DNA from: Desulfomicrobium baculatum DSM 4028
GTDB lineage: Bacteria > Desulfobacterota > Desulfovibrionia > Desulfovibrionales > Desulfomicrobiaceae
Length of the DNA stretch: 64,000 nucleotides
Assembly (NCBI RefSeq): GCF_000023225.1
Contig: NC_013173.1
Span: 870,501 to 934,500, forward strand
Direction of reading: 5' to 3'
This document shows, piece by piece, positions 63,743 to 64,000 of the stretch. Numbering within the stretch: position 1 is the first letter of the stretch; each line of letters opens with the position of its first letter. The notes under the pieces were generated by a model that worked only from the letters and a program-made list of their open reading frames with translations, searched no databases and was not told the origin of the DNA. The translations under genes and the position numbers were made by a program.

Positions 63743-64000
63743 CTATTGCGTGAGCCGGGCAAAACCGCCCCCGGTCATACGGGCCAGATCCGCCGGGGCG
63801 ATTTCAATGTCCAGGCCGCGACGGCCGCCGCTGACCAGGATGGTCGCATGAGCGGTGGCCGAGGCGTCGACGAAGGTGCGCAGCCGCTTTTTCTGCCCCA
63901 AAGGGCTGACCCCGCCCAGAACGTACCCCGTGGTCCGTTCCACCAGGGACTTGTCGGCCATGGCCGCCTTCTTGGCCCCGGCGGCCTTGGCCAAGTGCTT
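63743..64000 (-). CDS. ybaK: YbaK/EbsC-type Cys-tRNA(Pro) deacylase (partial)
   Basis: The C-terminal 85 residues are in the window; the 5' part runs off the right edge. The visible sequence matches the end of the YbaK family: [46 protein letters not shown], with the conserved TGYxxGGxSPxGxK motif. Such proteins clear Cys from mischarged tRNA-Pro. Confidence 0.9.
   Translation of the reverse strand, partial: KHLAKAAGAKKAAMADKSLVERTTGYVLGGVSPLGQKKRLRTFVDASATAHATILVSGGRRGLDIEIAPADLARMTGGGFARLTQ

Overview
The window is GC-rich and almost fully coding. It carries molybdenum nitrogenase genes of the nifH-nifI1-nifI2-nifD-nifK type, an HdrCBA-Flox(D,C,B,A) gene set, phenylacetate-CoA ligase with an ACT protein, and many Fe-S and radical SAM proteins. 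Together these point to a strictly anaerobic, sulfate-reducing Desulfovibrionales-type bacterium (Desulfovibrio/Desulfomicrobium-like). The genus is inferred from family knowledge. No 16S rRNA, tRNA, insertion sequence or CRISPR array was seen.

Layout. 0-9.4 kb is mixed housekeeping: NudC, a SPASM radical SAM protein, ACT + PaaK, rsfS-gpmI, a cupin + lipoprotein pair, an RRM protein and a DMT exporter. 9.5-12.5 kb holds a polar amino acid ABC transporter, followed by ettA. 16.2-30.1 kb is a large phosphonate (C-P lyase) locus. phnF is divergent from phnGHIJKLM-phnN-hexapeptide transferase on the plus strand. A small island of toxin-antitoxin-type genes follows. Then a minus-strand phnC-phnD-phnE-phnM2 unit is followed by a DUF1045 gene. 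30.4-35.0 kb encodes a pseudo-receiver/TPR protein and a large hybrid histidine kinase. 35.4-46.5 kb is nitrogen fixation: nifV divergent from a sigma-54-driven nifH-I1-I2-D-K-X-ferredoxin-E-N-B cluster. 46.9-50.2 kb holds a D,D-carboxypeptidase, two PilZ proteins and a lipoate ligase. 50.7-57.9 kb is hdrC-hdrB-hdrA-floxD-floxC-floxB-floxA plus a ferritin-like protein. 58.3-61.7 kb is a second phnD-phnC-phnE-phnE transporter. The window ends with a NERD-domain membrane protein and a partial YbaK-type gene.

How it works together. The phn locus encodes uptake (PhnCDE), C-P lyase core (PhnGHIJ), associated ATPases (PhnK, PhnL) and downstream steps (PhnM, PhnN). No phnP is visible in the window. 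A DUF1045 two-histidine phosphoesterase-like protein is present and could take that step (inference). Two HutC/PhnF-style palindromes, one in the phnF-phnG gap and one upstream of phnC, suggest that PhnF controls both halves. The nif cluster is organised for sigma-54 transcription, with post-translational control by NifI1/NifI2. HdrABC-FloxABCD is known in Desulfovibrio as a flavin-based electron-bifurcating NADH oxidoreductase set. A strongly reducing electron output from it could serve nitrogenase, but that link is inference.

The less explained material is mostly non-coding. It includes clusters of hairpin repeats at 6.26-6.60 kb and 22.66-22.91 kb, an attenuator-like terminator directly in front of paaK, strong stem-loops inside the nif cluster, and an abrupt base-composition change inside the TPR gene.
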